Positions 42,395 to 51,796 of a stretch of 64,000 nt of DNA are shown here, one piece after another. Numbering within the stretch: the stretch's first letter is position 1; each line of letters begins with the position of its first letter. The notes beneath the pieces were generated by a model that was not told where the DNA came from, did no database searches, and was given only the letters and a program-made list of their open reading frames with translations. Both the position numbers and the translations under genes were made by a program. Source of the DNA: Rhodococcus pseudokoreensis (GTDB lineage Bacteria; Actinomycetota; Actinomycetes; Mycobacteriales; Mycobacteriaceae); NCBI RefSeq assembly GCF_017068395.1, contig NZ_CP070619.1, forward strand, positions 5,146,001 to 5,210,000, read 5' to 3'.

Positions 42395-43570
42395 ATGCAG
42401 CACAAGCCGCTCGACGGTATTCGGATCCTCGAAATCGGGGGGTACATCGCGCTCCCGTTCGGGACGTCGATGCTGTGCGCGCTCGGCGCAGAGGTCGTGA
42501 AGGTGGAGAAACCCGTCGTGGGGGAGGACTTCCGCCGCCACCAGAACGACGCCAGCCCCTACTTCCGGCAGTACAACACCGGCAAGCGCAGTCTGTCGGT
42601 CGACCTGAAGTCGGACGAGGGCGTCGCGCTGGTCAAGGCGCTGGTGCCGCACTTCGACGTCGTGCTCGAGAACCTGCGCCCCGGCAAGGTGGCGGCCATG
42701 GGGCTCGGCCCCGAGGAGTGCCGCGCGCTGCGCCCCGACATCGTGTACGGGTCCGTCACCGGATTCGGCGCCGGCGGCCCGCTGGCCAACCGTCCCGCCT
42801 ACGACACGATCGGCCACGCCTTCGGCGGCCTGTACTCGCTGTTCAGCGACGGCGATCACCCGCAACTGGCGGGTGGCCTGAGCGCGGACCTCGTCACCGG
42901 TCTGAGCACCGCAACCGGCGTCCTGGCGGCCCTCGTCGGGCGGCTGAAGACGGGTCAGCCGCAGCGGATGGAAACGTCGATCATGGAGGCCGTCAGCGCA
43001 CTGACCATCGACGGCATCACGCAGTCCTTCGAACTCGGCAGGAACCCGGCCCGCACGAGCCGGCATCCGCAGGCGCAGAACTTCTGCGTCCCGACGTCGA
43101 CCGGCGAGTACCTGGCCGTCCACCTGTCGTCCTCGCAGAAGTTCTGGCGGTCGCTGTGCCGCGCTATGGACCGCATGGACCTGGCCGAGGACCCCCGATT
43201 CGCCGAGTACCGCCCGCGGGAGTCGAACTACTTCGAGCTGGTGCCGATCGTCGAGGCGGAGTTCGCCACGAAGTCGAAGGACCATTGGGAGAAGGTCCTC
43301 ACCGAGGCCGACGTGCCGTTCGCGCCAGTGCTGTCGATGACCGGCTACCTCGAACACGAGCAGGTCGAGCACCTGGACCTGGTCGAGTGGCAATCCGACG
43401 GCCTGGCCCTGATCCGGCCGCCGTGGACGTTCGACGGCGAGCGCCCGGACCGCGGTAACCGTGCTCCCAAGGTCGGCGCCGACACCCGTTCGGTGGCGGG
43501 CGAGGTGCTCCCCGCCGAGAAGATCGACGAGCTGCTGGCGTCCGGCGTCCTCTACGCCGACGAGTCCTGA
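42395..43570 (+). CDS. Class III CoA-transferase
   Basis: This 391-residue CoA-transferase has the nucleophile Asp137 in RPAYDTIGHAFGG and the CoA-binding start LGAEVVKVEKP. Its sequence resembles CoA-transferases of succinyl-CoA:dicarboxylate or citramalate type. The ATG at 42395 has a GAGGC site. A near-duplicate lies at 51797-52975, almost identical over long stretches (for example GGYIALPF and HPQAQNFCV). The CitE-like lyase follows 68 bases downstream. The CoA-transferase/CitE pair is the arrangement used to activate and cleave C5 acids such as citramalate or itaconate derivatives. That substrate is inference. Confidence 0.92.
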   Translation: MQHKPLDGIRILEIGGYIALPFGTSMLCALGAEVVKVEKPVVGEDFRRHQNDASPYFRQYNTGKRSLSVDLKSDEGVALVKALVPHFDVVLENLRPGKVAAMGLGPEECRALRPDIVYGSVTGFGAGGPLANRPAYDTIGHAFGGLYSLFSDGDHPQLAGGLSADLVTGLSTATGVLAALVGRLKTGQPQRMETSIMEAVSALTIDGITQSFELGRNPARTSRHPQAQNFCVPTSTGEYLAVHLSSSQKFWRSLCRAMDRMDLAEDPRFAEYRPRESNYFELVPIVEAEFATKSKDHWEKVLTEADVPFAPVLSMTGYLEHEQVEHLDLVEWQSDGLALIRPPWTFDGERPDRGNRAPKVGADTRSVAGEVLPAEKIDELLASGVLYADES

Positions 43571-43638
43571 CCCACTACTTCGCATACCCACCGTTCCCCA
43601 CACCCGCTACTTCCCGTACTCACTACTGAGGAGAGTTC

Positions 43639-44532
43639 ATGAATCCGTACCGTTCCATGCTGTTCGTGCCCGGTCACAAGCCTTCCTGGGCCGACAAGGG
43701 GCTGGCCTCCGGCGCCGACGCCCTGATCCTCGACCTGGAGGACTCGGTTCCCGTCGCCGACAAGGACGAGGCGCGTGGCGTCACCGCCACCACCATCGAC
43801 CGTCTGCACGCCGAGGGTGTTCGCGCCGACGTGTGGGTGCGGCCGAATGCGTTCGTGACCGGGATCCAGGGCAGTGACCTCGAGGCGGTGATCCGGCCGG
43901 GGCTGACCGGTCTGTTCCTGCCCAAGGTCTTCGACGCCGAGGAACTCGTGCGGATCGACGCCGTGGTGTCGCACATCGAGGCCCGGCAGGGACTCGAGGC
44001 GGGCAGTGTGGGACTCATCGTGAGCTACGAGACCGCGGTCTCGATGGCGCACTGCGAGGAGATCGCCGCCGCCACCCCGCGCATCTCCAGCCTGCTGGGC
44101 GCGACCGGCCCGAGCGCGGACGTGGGACGCGAACTGGGCTTCGAATTCACCCCGGCCGGCCTGGAGACCCTGTACCTGCGGAGTCGACTTGTCCTCGCCG
44201 CCCGCGCGGCGGGCCTGCACCACCCCGTCGCCGGCGTGTGGCAGGACATCAAGGACCTCGACGGCGCCCGTCAGTTCTGCCTGGACAACAAGCAGCTCGG
44301 CTACCGCGGCATGGTGTGCATCCACCCGTCGCACATCGCCATCGCCAACGAGGTGTTCACGCCGTCCCCCGAGCAGGTCGACTTCTACCGCCGCATGATC
44401 GAGGCGTTCAAGGTGGCCGAGGCCGCCGGCAGCGCGGCCGTCGACTTCGAGGGCCAGCACATCGACATCGCCCACGTGAAGACCGCCGAGGGCATCATCG
44501 CTCAGGCCGAAGCCGTCATGGCCCACGCCTGA
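43639..44532 (+). CDS. HpcH/HpaI-CitE family lyase (citramalyl/malyl-CoA lyase-like)
   Basis: This 297-residue TIM-barrel protein matches CitE-like CoA lyases. It begins YRSMLFVPGHKPSW and contains ALILDLEDSVPVADKDEAR with the acidic metal-site residues. In the middle it carries LIVSYETAVSMAHCEEIAAA, and later the GMVCIHPSHIAIANEVFTP signature. The ATG has a GAGGAG site. Such lyases cleave beta-hydroxyacyl-CoA esters, for example citramalyl-CoA to acetyl-CoA and pyruvate, with Mg2+. Together with the CoA-transferase it could finish a C5 dicarboxylate route. A strong terminator follows. Confidence 0.92.
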   Translation: MNPYRSMLFVPGHKPSWADKGLASGADALILDLEDSVPVADKDEARGVTATTIDRLHAEGVRADVWVRPNAFVTGIQGSDLEAVIRPGLTGLFLPKVFDAEELVRIDAVVSHIEARQGLEAGSVGLIVSYETAVSMAHCEEIAAATPRISSLLGATGPSADVGRELGFEFTPAGLETLYLRSRLVLAARAAGLHHPVAGVWQDIKDLDGARQFCLDNKQLGYRGMVCIHPSHIAIANEVFTPSPEQVDFYRRMIEAFKVAEAAGSAAVDFEGQHIDIAHVKTAEGIIAQAEAVMAHA

Positions 44533-44551
44533 CGCGTCCCGCACCGATCGC

Positions 44552-44592
44552 GGCGAAGCCTCGCATCCGGTGGGATGCGAGGCTTCGCCTTT
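44552..44592 (+). terminator. Rho-independent terminator after the CitE-like gene
   Basis: A perfect 17-base stem (44552-44568 with 44573-44589) with a GGTG tetraloop is followed by TTT. It also forms the boundary at which the neighbouring decayed SDR loses its 3' end. Confidence 0.88.
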
Positions 44593-44594
44593 CT

Positions 44595-45946
<1,352 letters not shown>

Positions 45947-46002
45947 AGAGTGAGGCTGGTCTCAATGTACTGCCGCTGCGATCCAGTTCATAAAATCGAT
46001 TA

Positions 46003-46015
46003 TGTGTGATACACA
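46003..46015. promoter_or_regulatory. Operator-like palindrome TGTGT-GAT-ACACA
   Basis: A perfect 5+5 inverted repeat lies 111 bases upstream of the MFS start, next to further A/T-rich bases. It resembles GntR-type operators more than the dyads elsewhere in the window. No other content was seen between 45947 and 46125. Confidence 0.4.
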
Positions 46016-46125
46016 ATTATCGCGCGGCTGTTCCGGACGAACGACCTCGCCGGACAGCCGGTCTCGCACGCGATGTGCAGCTTGCGGCAAGTGCGGATCC
46101 GCACACGATCAGATTGGAACCCGAC

Positions 46126-47448
46126 ATGTCACCAACGGCACCATCGACGGCGGCTGAATCGCCACAGCGCGCGCGCAGCCGATCCGAATCTCGTCGTAGG
46201 GCATGGGGGTTGACCGGACTCCTGGTCACCCTGTACGTCCTCAGCTCGGCCGACAAAGCCGTCTTCGGCTTGATCACGGTGCCGCTCCGGGAGGAGTTGC
46301 ACCTGTCGGCAACCCAGATCGGCATGACCGGCAGCATCTTCTTTCTCGCCTACTCGCTCGGCGGGTTTCTCGCCGGACCGCTGAACCGGATGCTGACCCT
46401 CAAGTGGGCGATCGCGCTCATCGCGATCCTGTGGAGCGTGGTGCTGCTGCCGTTGATCGTGTGGGCCACGTTCGTCGCGCTCCTGATCAGCCGCACGCTG
46501 CTGGGAATGGCGGAGGGGCCGGCTTCGGCCCTGCAGCACACGGCCGCGTACTCGTGGCACGCCCCGGCCAAGCGCGGGCTACCGGGCGCAATGATCACCT
46601 CGGGCACGACCATCGCAAAGATCGTCGTCGTCCCCGCGCTGGCATTCGTCATGCACGCCTACGGCTGGCGGGCCACCGTCCTGGTCCTCGCCGCGGCATC
46701 CGCGCTGTGGGTCGCTCCGTGGCTGCTCACGTGGCGTCCCGGCCCGTACCTCGGCGTGGGCAAGCCCGGTGCGGATCAGGGCACCGCCGAACCCGCGGTG
46801 CCGTGGCGCCGCATCGTGTTGTCGCGCACGTTCCTCGGTGGACTCCTCGCGGTGATTCCCGCGTACATGCTGATCAGCGTTGTCCTGCAGTGGCTTCCCT
46901 CGTACTTCGAGAAGGGGCTCGGATACTCGCAGCTCCAGTCCGGCTGGATGTTCGCGTTCCCGAGCTTCGTCGGTTTCGCGGCACTGATCGGCGGCTCGTT
47001 CCTCAGTGACCGTGCGGTGGCACGCGGCAGGTCGGTGCGCGCGGTCCGGGTCGTCGCTCCCGCGATCGGCATCATAATCGCCGGAGGCCTGTTGCTCGCG
47101 CTGCCGGCGATTCCGTCGCGCATGCTGACCGTCACCGCGATTTCCCTAGCCTACGGCCTGACCATCGCGGTGTTCCCGCTCTTCACGGCCACGATGTCGG
47201 AGATCTGCCCGCCCCGGCAATTGGCCGGGACCCTGGGGGCGTTCCTCGCGATGCAGTCGATCGGCGGCGTCGTCGGGCCGTTGGCCACCGGCATCATTTT
47301 GGACGCGGCCGCCACGCCGGTCGCGGGATACCAACTGGCGTTTCAGCTGATCGGCGCCGCCAGCGCGGTTCTGGCGCTGCTCGCCGTGGTGATTGCGGAT
47401 CCGGCGAAGGACCGGAGCCGGAACCGGCAGGCCGTCAGCGTGGGTTGA
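46126..47448 (+). CDS. MFS transporter
   Basis: This 440-residue permease has about twelve hydrophobic segments. TM1 contains LYVLSSADKAVFGL and the first loop LSATQIGMTGSIFFLAYS; the second half has PSYFEKGLGYSQLQSG and GAFLAMQSIGGVVGPLATG. It resembles the anion:cation symporter branch of the MFS that takes up organic acids. The ATG at 46126 is the first in a region with normal codon use; only a weak GGA precedes it, so the start is moderately sure. The relic at 24646-25020 is a decayed relative. Its neighbours do not identify the substrate. Confidence 0.88.
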   Translation: MSPTAPSTAAESPQRARSRSESRRRAWGLTGLLVTLYVLSSADKAVFGLITVPLREELHLSATQIGMTGSIFFLAYSLGGFLAGPLNRMLTLKWAIALIAILWSVVLLPLIVWATFVALLISRTLLGMAEGPASALQHTAAYSWHAPAKRGLPGAMITSGTTIAKIVVVPALAFVMHAYGWRATVLVLAAASALWVAPWLLTWRPGPYLGVGKPGADQGTAEPAVPWRRIVLSRTFLGGLLAVIPAYMLISVVLQWLPSYFEKGLGYSQLQSGWMFAFPSFVGFAALIGGSFLSDRAVARGRSVRAVRVVAPAIGIIIAGGLLLALPAIPSRMLTVTAISLAYGLTIAVFPLFTATMSEICPPRQLAGTLGAFLAMQSIGGVVGPLATGIILDAAATPVAGYQLAFQLIGAASAVLALLAVVIADPAKDRSRNRQAVSVG

Positions 47449-47453
47449 GCCGA

Positions 47454-47494
47454 GACCGCCCGAGCCCCTGGGGATCCAGGAGCTCGGGTGGGTC
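47454..47494. terminator. Convergent terminator between MFS and hydrolase genes
   Basis: A nested stem pairs CCCGAGC (47459-47465) with GCTCGGG (47482-47488), with an inner CCTGG/CCAGG stem and an outer GACC/GGTC pair. It lies between the converging genes at 47448 and 47510. Confidence 0.65.
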
Positions 47495-47509
47495 TGATCG
47501 GCCGGTGTA

Positions 47510-48436
47510 TCAGTTCTCGTCGGGGTGAGCGGCGAGGTTCTCCCGGAAGAACGGGGTCGCCTCCGCCACGGCGTGATCGACGTACTTCGGCACGTCGTAG
47601 AAGTCCATGTGGGCGCCGCCGTCGACGACCACCAGCTTCTTGGGGCTGCGCACCCGGCTGTGCAATTCGGTGGACATCCACAGCGAACCGGCTTCACTGC
47701 CCGCGACGATCAGCAGCGGTGCCGTGAACAGGTCCTCGACCAGGTTGAACGCGTCGAACGTGAAGATCCGCGAGATGCTCTTGGTGAACAGCTGCTTGTT
47801 CTTCGCGTTCGGGTGCTGCGCCCGCGGGGTGAGGTAGTAGTCGTGTGCCTCGACCAGGTCGCGCGGAGTGCTGTCGTCCGGCTGTTCCGGAACGTACGGG
47901 ATGTACGCCGGGTCGGCGCCCTGCGCCTCGGCGGTCCGCTGCTGCGCGACTGCCTGCAGTGTGGGCACCGCGGCCGCGTCGGAATCGGTTCCGTACCAAC
48001 CACGTCGGAACGAGGTGCCGATGTTCACGGCGCTGACGGTGGTGACAGCCTTGATCCGGTAGTCGGTCAGGGCCGCGTTCACGGCGTATCCGCCGCCGGC
48101 GCAGACACCGAGAACACCGATCCGCTCGGCATCCACGTAGCCCAGGCTCTGCAGGAAGTCGACGGCGGCGCGAACGTCCTCGACTCGCGCTGCCGGGTCC
48201 TCGAGGTGGTGGGGTTCGCCGCCGCTCTCACCCTGGAAGGAAGCGTCGTACGCCAGTGTCACGAAGCCTTCCTCGGCGAGCTTCGCGGCGTACAGACCTG
48301 CGGTCTGCTCCTTCACACCGCCGCCGGGGTGCACGGTGACGACGGCCGCGTAGCTGCTCTGCGGATCGAAGTTGTCGGGGAGAAACAGGTTGCCTGCCAT
48401 GGCGATCGGGCCGTTGGGGAAGGTGATGCTGTCCAT
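47510..48436 (-). CDS. Alpha/beta hydrolase, dienelactone-hydrolase-like with cysteine nucleophile
   Basis: This 308-residue hydrolase has the nucleophile-elbow motif GVCAGG with Cys112 in place of serine, as in dienelactone hydrolase, and a late GGAHMDFY motif that supplies the histidine. The start VVTVHPGGGVKEQTAGLYA matches the oxyanion segment. The region between about residues 140 and 220 forms a helical cap. It is a paralogue of the next gene, which has exactly the same length. A weak GAGA site precedes the ATG. Intramolecular ester or lactone cleavage is likely from the fold; the substrate is unknown. Confidence 0.86.
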   Translation of the reverse strand: MDSITFPNGPIAMAGNLFLPDNFDPQSSYAAVVTVHPGGGVKEQTAGLYAAKLAEEGFVTLAYDASFQGESGGEPHHLEDPAARVEDVRAAVDFLQSLGYVDAERIGVLGVCAGGGYAVNAALTDYRIKAVTTVSAVNIGTSFRRGWYGTDSDAAAVPTLQAVAQQRTAEAQGADPAYIPYVPEQPDDSTPRDLVEAHDYYLTPRAQHPNAKNKQLFTKSISRIFTFDAFNLVEDLFTAPLLIVAGSEAGSLWMSTELHSRVRSPKKLVVVDGGAHMDFYDVPKYVDHAVAEATPFFRENLAAHPDEN

Positions 48437-48464
48437 TGCTGTGTCTCTTTCTGATGGTGCGTGG

Positions 48465-49391
48465 TCAGAGGTTGGTGTCGTAGAACGGGATCAGGGCTGC
48501 GAGGGCGATCTTGACGGGCTCGGGCTGGTCGTACAGGTCGTAGTGCGAGAAGCCTTCGGCCACGACGAGTTGTTTCTTTTCGGAGCGGGCGCGGCGGTAG
48601 ATCTCGAGGCCGTCGCGGTAGGAGCCGAACGCGCCGGGCTTGTCGCCGACGACGACGCACAGCGGTTGGGTGAGAAGCACTTCGGCGTGGGTGAAGGCGT
48701 CCCATCCGTATCCCGCGGCCCGTCGTGAGATCAGGCTGCGGGTGGCGCCGTTCGGCTTCTCCCCGCGGGACGTCTTGTAGTACTCGGTGGCCTCGGCCAC
48801 GTCGAGTCCCATCCCGGCTGCCGCGTCCACCGTGGGCGGCAGCAGATTCTCGACGTTCGGTTCGGTGCCGCGGGCCTCTGCGGTGCGCTGCGCGGCGATC
48901 GCGTCCAGTGTGGCGATCGGGTCGTAGGCACTGAAGGCCTCGTGCAGCAGGTGACCGAAGTTGACGCCGACGACGCTGCCGACGACTTTGATGCGACGGT
49001 CGGTCTTCGCGGCGGCGATGGAGTATCCGCCGCCGCCGCAGATGCCGAGCACACCGATCCGGTCGGCGTCGACGTAGGGGACGGTGACGAGGTGGTCGAC
49101 GACGTAGCTGAAGTCCTGGACTCGCTGCGCGGGGTCTTCGATGAATCGGGGTTCGCCCCCGCTGGCGCCCTGGTAGCTGGCGTCGAACGCGATCACGACG
49201 TAGCCGGCGTCGGAGAGGGCGGTGCCGTACACGTTGCCGGAGGTCTGCTCCTTGCAGCTGCCGATCGGGTGTGCGCTGATGATGGCCGGGTATTTCTTGG
49301 TCTGGTCGAATCCGGGCGGGAAGTATATGTCCGCCGCGATGTCCCAGTACGGGGTCTTGACGCTGACGGTCTCGATCCTGTCCGTGGCCAT
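48465..49391 (-). CDS. Alpha/beta hydrolase, dienelactone-hydrolase-like paralogue
   Basis: This 308-residue protein parallels the downstream gene in every block: IISAHPIGSCKEQTSGNVYG, DASYQGASGGEPRFIEDPAQ, the elbow GICGGGG with Cys118, and EGFSHYDLYD with the histidine. A GGGAAA site precedes the ATG at 49391. The two genes are 28 bases apart and surely co-transcribed. Upstream, a three-copy 24-base repeat lies between this gene and the divergent XRE regulator, which probably controls both hydrolases. Confidence 0.86.
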   Translation of the reverse strand: MATDRIETVSVKTPYWDIAADIYFPPGFDQTKKYPAIISAHPIGSCKEQTSGNVYGTALSDAGYVVIAFDASYQGASGGEPRFIEDPAQRVQDFSYVVDHLVTVPYVDADRIGVLGICGGGGYSIAAAKTDRRIKVVGSVVGVNFGHLLHEAFSAYDPIATLDAIAAQRTAEARGTEPNVENLLPPTVDAAAGMGLDVAEATEYYKTSRGEKPNGATRSLISRRAAGYGWDAFTHAEVLLTQPLCVVVGDKPGAFGSYRDGLEIYRRARSEKKQLVVAEGFSHYDLYDQPEPVKIALAALIPFYDTNL

Positions 49392-49430
49392 GAATTGATT
49401 TCCCTTCGTCGTCCGCCGGAGCCCGACGGT

Positions 49431-49502
49431 CTGAATGTCACTGCGTCGTGGACGCTGAATGTCACTGCGTCGTGGACGCTGAATGTCACTGCGTCGTGAA
49501 CG
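49431..49502. repeat. Three tandem 24-base repeats in a divergent promoter region
   Basis: Unit CTGAATGTCACTGCGTCGTG plus GACG repeats at 49431, 49455 and 49479; the third copy has one G-to-A change near its end. It lies 40 bases before the hydrolase start and 118 bases before the XRE gene. Without spacers it is not a CRISPR. It is a good candidate for iterated regulator binding sites. Confidence 0.8.
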
Positions 49503-49619
49503 ATGTCCTCGACCCGCACTCATCACTCTGCTGCGATCCGCGGGGCCCTACCAGAGGCCGGTTATCGGGGGTACCGGCAGCCCCTCCCTTGGACCGTCGG
49601 AGGTCCCTAGGCTGCAGGT

Positions 49620-50486
49620 ATGGAGATCGCCAAGGAGATCAAGGACTTCCTGACGACCCGTCGCGCACGCATCACGCCCGACCAGGTGGGCCTGCCCGCC
49701 GGCGGCCGACGTCGGGTCGCCGGGTTACGTCGCGAGGAGGTCGCACTGCTCGCCGGAGTGAGCGCAGAGTACTACGTGCAGATCGAACGCGGCGGCGTGT
49801 CGGGCGTGTCCGACGAGGTGCTGGACGCCATCGCGACGGCGCTGCGACTCGACGACGAGGAGACGAAGCATCTGTTCACCCTCGCCCGCGCCGCGGCCAC
49901 GAAGCCCCGCAGGCGTAAGCCCGCCCGGGCGCGCGTCGAGATGCCGGAGCCGGTCCAGGCGCTCGTCGATGCGATGATCACCGCCCCCGCCGTCGTGCAG
50001 AACGGTCACCTCGACATCGTTGGCGCCAACGCGCTCGGTCGCGCGCTGTACGCCGACGTGTACGACCGCGTGGACGGCCCGCCCAACCTGGCCCGGTTCA
50101 TCTTCCTCGATCGCCGCGCCGACGAGACGTTCCCCGACTGGAACAACGCGGCCGACGACGCCGTCGCGATGCTGCGGGTCGAGGCGGCGCGGTCGCCGTA
50201 CTCGGCGGCGGTCACCGGTCTCGTCGGCGAGCTCGCCACCCGCAGCGACGAGTTCCGCACTCGCTGGGCGGCTCACGACATCAAGGCGCACCGGCGCGGA
50301 ACGAAGCGGTTCCATCATCCGGCCGTCGGCGACCTGACGTTGCGTTTCGAGGCGCTCGAGGTGACCAGCGCGGCCGGTCTCACCCTGTACGGATTCACCG
50401 CGGCGGCGGGTTCCTCCTCCGAGGAGGCCCTCCGCCTGCTGTCCAGCTGGATCGCGACCGACAGCGCCGCACATCAGCATTCCTGA
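49620..50486 (+). CDS. XRE family regulator with MmyB-like ligand domain
   Basis: This 288-residue regulator has an N-terminal helix-turn-helix (about residues 10-85) with the family hallmark GLRREEVALLAGVSAEYYVQ. A C-terminal MmyB-like PAS-type domain (about 105-275) includes NLARFIFLD and TRWAAHDIKAHRRGTKRFHH. MmyB-type domains are thought to bind fatty-acid-like ligands. It diverges from the two Cys-hydrolase genes, separated by the tandem repeats. A broken relative lies at 53781-54262. Confidence 0.9.
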   Translation: MEIAKEIKDFLTTRRARITPDQVGLPAGGRRRVAGLRREEVALLAGVSAEYYVQIERGGVSGVSDEVLDAIATALRLDDEETKHLFTLARAAATKPRRRKPARARVEMPEPVQALVDAMITAPAVVQNGHLDIVGANALGRALYADVYDRVDGPPNLARFIFLDRRADETFPDWNNAADDAVAMLRVEAARSPYSAAVTGLVGELATRSDEFRTRWAAHDIKAHRRGTKRFHHPAVGDLTLRFEALEVTSAAGLTLYGFTAAAGSSSEEALRLLSSWIATDSAAHQHS

Positions 50487-50510
50487 AGCGGGCAATTGTT
50501 TACCGTGAGT

Positions 50511-51650
50511 TCAGGTTTCGCTCGCAGACACGTCTCTGGTGAGGGCAACGGCCACCGCGAGGAGGATGAGGACCAGTGCGAGGACGACGGCGTAGGACGG
50601 CAGCCAGTACGCCGCGACGGAGGCCGATGCGAGCACGGCGGCGCCGACGGCGCGCGGCACCCAGCCGGTGTGGGTGGTGAGCCGGAAGTAGATCGCGTGC
50701 GAGAGCAGGTAGATCGCCGGACCCGCGAGCATCAGCACGCCGCCCAACCCCGCCCGGTCGTCGCCGGCGTGGGCGAGCACCAACTCGCTGCCCGCGGCGA
50801 ACATGACGAGGCCGGTGACGACGCCGTAGATCACGTTGATCCCGATGTGCACGGATCGGATCGGGTTCTCGGTGGCGGCGATATGACTTTCCACGATCTG
50901 TTCGGCGCGCCCGAAGTAGACGGCCCACAGGCAGACGAGCGCGACGAAGCACCCCGCCGCCAGCGCCAGCGTCAGTGCGTCGGAATGATGGGCGGCAATC
51001 ACGCGTCCCAGGGTCAGGACCGTCTCGCCCAGCAGGATGATGAGGAACAGTCGCATCCGCTCGAGCATGTGCTCGGCGTCGAACGGAAGTTGCTGCGTCT
51101 GTGTGCGTCCGCTCGGCAGCGGGTGCGCGCTCCAGGTGCCGACGAGGTCGACGAGCGCGGCCACCGCCCACAGCCACAGGCGCCATTCCGGGTCGAGTGC
51201 GGCGCCGGCCACCCAGAACGGCGCCGAGACCGCGAACCAGATCAGCACGTGCAGGAAATGCGTGCGGAGGCGGGGTGTCGGGGCGGTGGCCGCCGCGTAG
51301 ACGGCGGGGCCGATCAACGCCAGCAGCATGGGAACGACGAAGAGCCAAGGGCTTTCGTCGAACGCGTGTCCGATGCCGGCGTTCATGAACAGGCCGAGGC
51401 CCATCACCGTGATCGTCACGGCGCGGGTGGCGGTGCGTTCGATGTCAAGGAGGGTGATCTCGAACGTGGTGAATGCCCAGACCCCGCACACCGCAACGAG
51501 CGCCACGAGGGTTTCGGCGGCGCCGTGCCAGGTCAGGTGGTCGACGAGATGGTGCGTGAGCTGACCGATCGCCAGCACGAACACGAGGTCGAAGAACAGC
51601 TCGAGCGGCGAAACCTCACGGTGGGTGCTGCGGGCTTGCCCGATCATCAT
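50511..51650 (-). CDS. Low temperature requirement protein A (LtrA) family membrane protein
   Basis: This 379-residue membrane protein carries the family start HREVSPLELFFDLVFVLAIG and about eight to ten hydrophobic segments, plus the conserved MRLFLIILLGETVLTLGRV block. LtrA was first linked to growth at low temperature in Listeria; the molecular function is unknown. The first of two ATG codons at 51650 has GAGGAGG upstream. It converges with the XRE gene (24 bases between stops) and diverges from the CoA-transferase at 51797. It appears unrelated to the catabolic genes. Confidence 0.9.
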   Translation of the reverse strand: MMIGQARSTHREVSPLELFFDLVFVLAIGQLTHHLVDHLTWHGAAETLVALVAVCGVWAFTTFEITLLDIERTATRAVTITVMGLGLFMNAGIGHAFDESPWLFVVPMLLALIGPAVYAAATAPTPRLRTHFLHVLIWFAVSAPFWVAGAALDPEWRLWLWAVAALVDLVGTWSAHPLPSGRTQTQQLPFDAEHMLERMRLFLIILLGETVLTLGRVIAAHHSDALTLALAAGCFVALVCLWAVYFGRAEQIVESHIAATENPIRSVHIGINVIYGVVTGLVMFAAGSELVLAHAGDDRAGLGGVLMLAGPAIYLLSHAIYFRLTTHTGWVPRAVGAAVLASASVAAYWLPSYAVVLALVLILLAVAVALTRDVSASET

Positions 51651-51732
51651 GGATTCCTCCTCGGCGCCCAGAATCCTATCCGGCGGCGTCGAGGCGGACG
51701 GTCGTTTCGGCGGCGGTGTCGGCGACCCCACC

Positions 51733-51765
51733 TTGACATCCATCGAATGGTGGATAATGTATTAT
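51733..51765 (+). promoter_or_regulatory. Promoter of the second CoA-transferase with perfect AT-rich dyad
   Basis: TTGACA (51733-51738) and TAATGT (51755-51760) are spaced by 16 bases. The perfect dyad ATAATGTATTAT (51754-51765) covers the -10. The arrangement suggests repression by a dyad-binding protein. Confidence 0.65.
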
Positions 51766-51796
51766 ATTGTTACTCGCGACACATGGAGGCATGCCC

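Noticed and set aside
39229..42447. A 1072-codon open frame that would join the MmgE/PrpD protein to a long upstream extension
   Set aside because: The upstream part is the antisense-phase reading of the aldehyde dehydrogenase at 40650-42131 and shows no domain. A good ribosome site marks the MmgE/PrpD start at 40623.
49431..49502. CRISPR array
   Set aside because: The three 24-base units are directly adjacent with no spacers, and there are no cas genes nearby.
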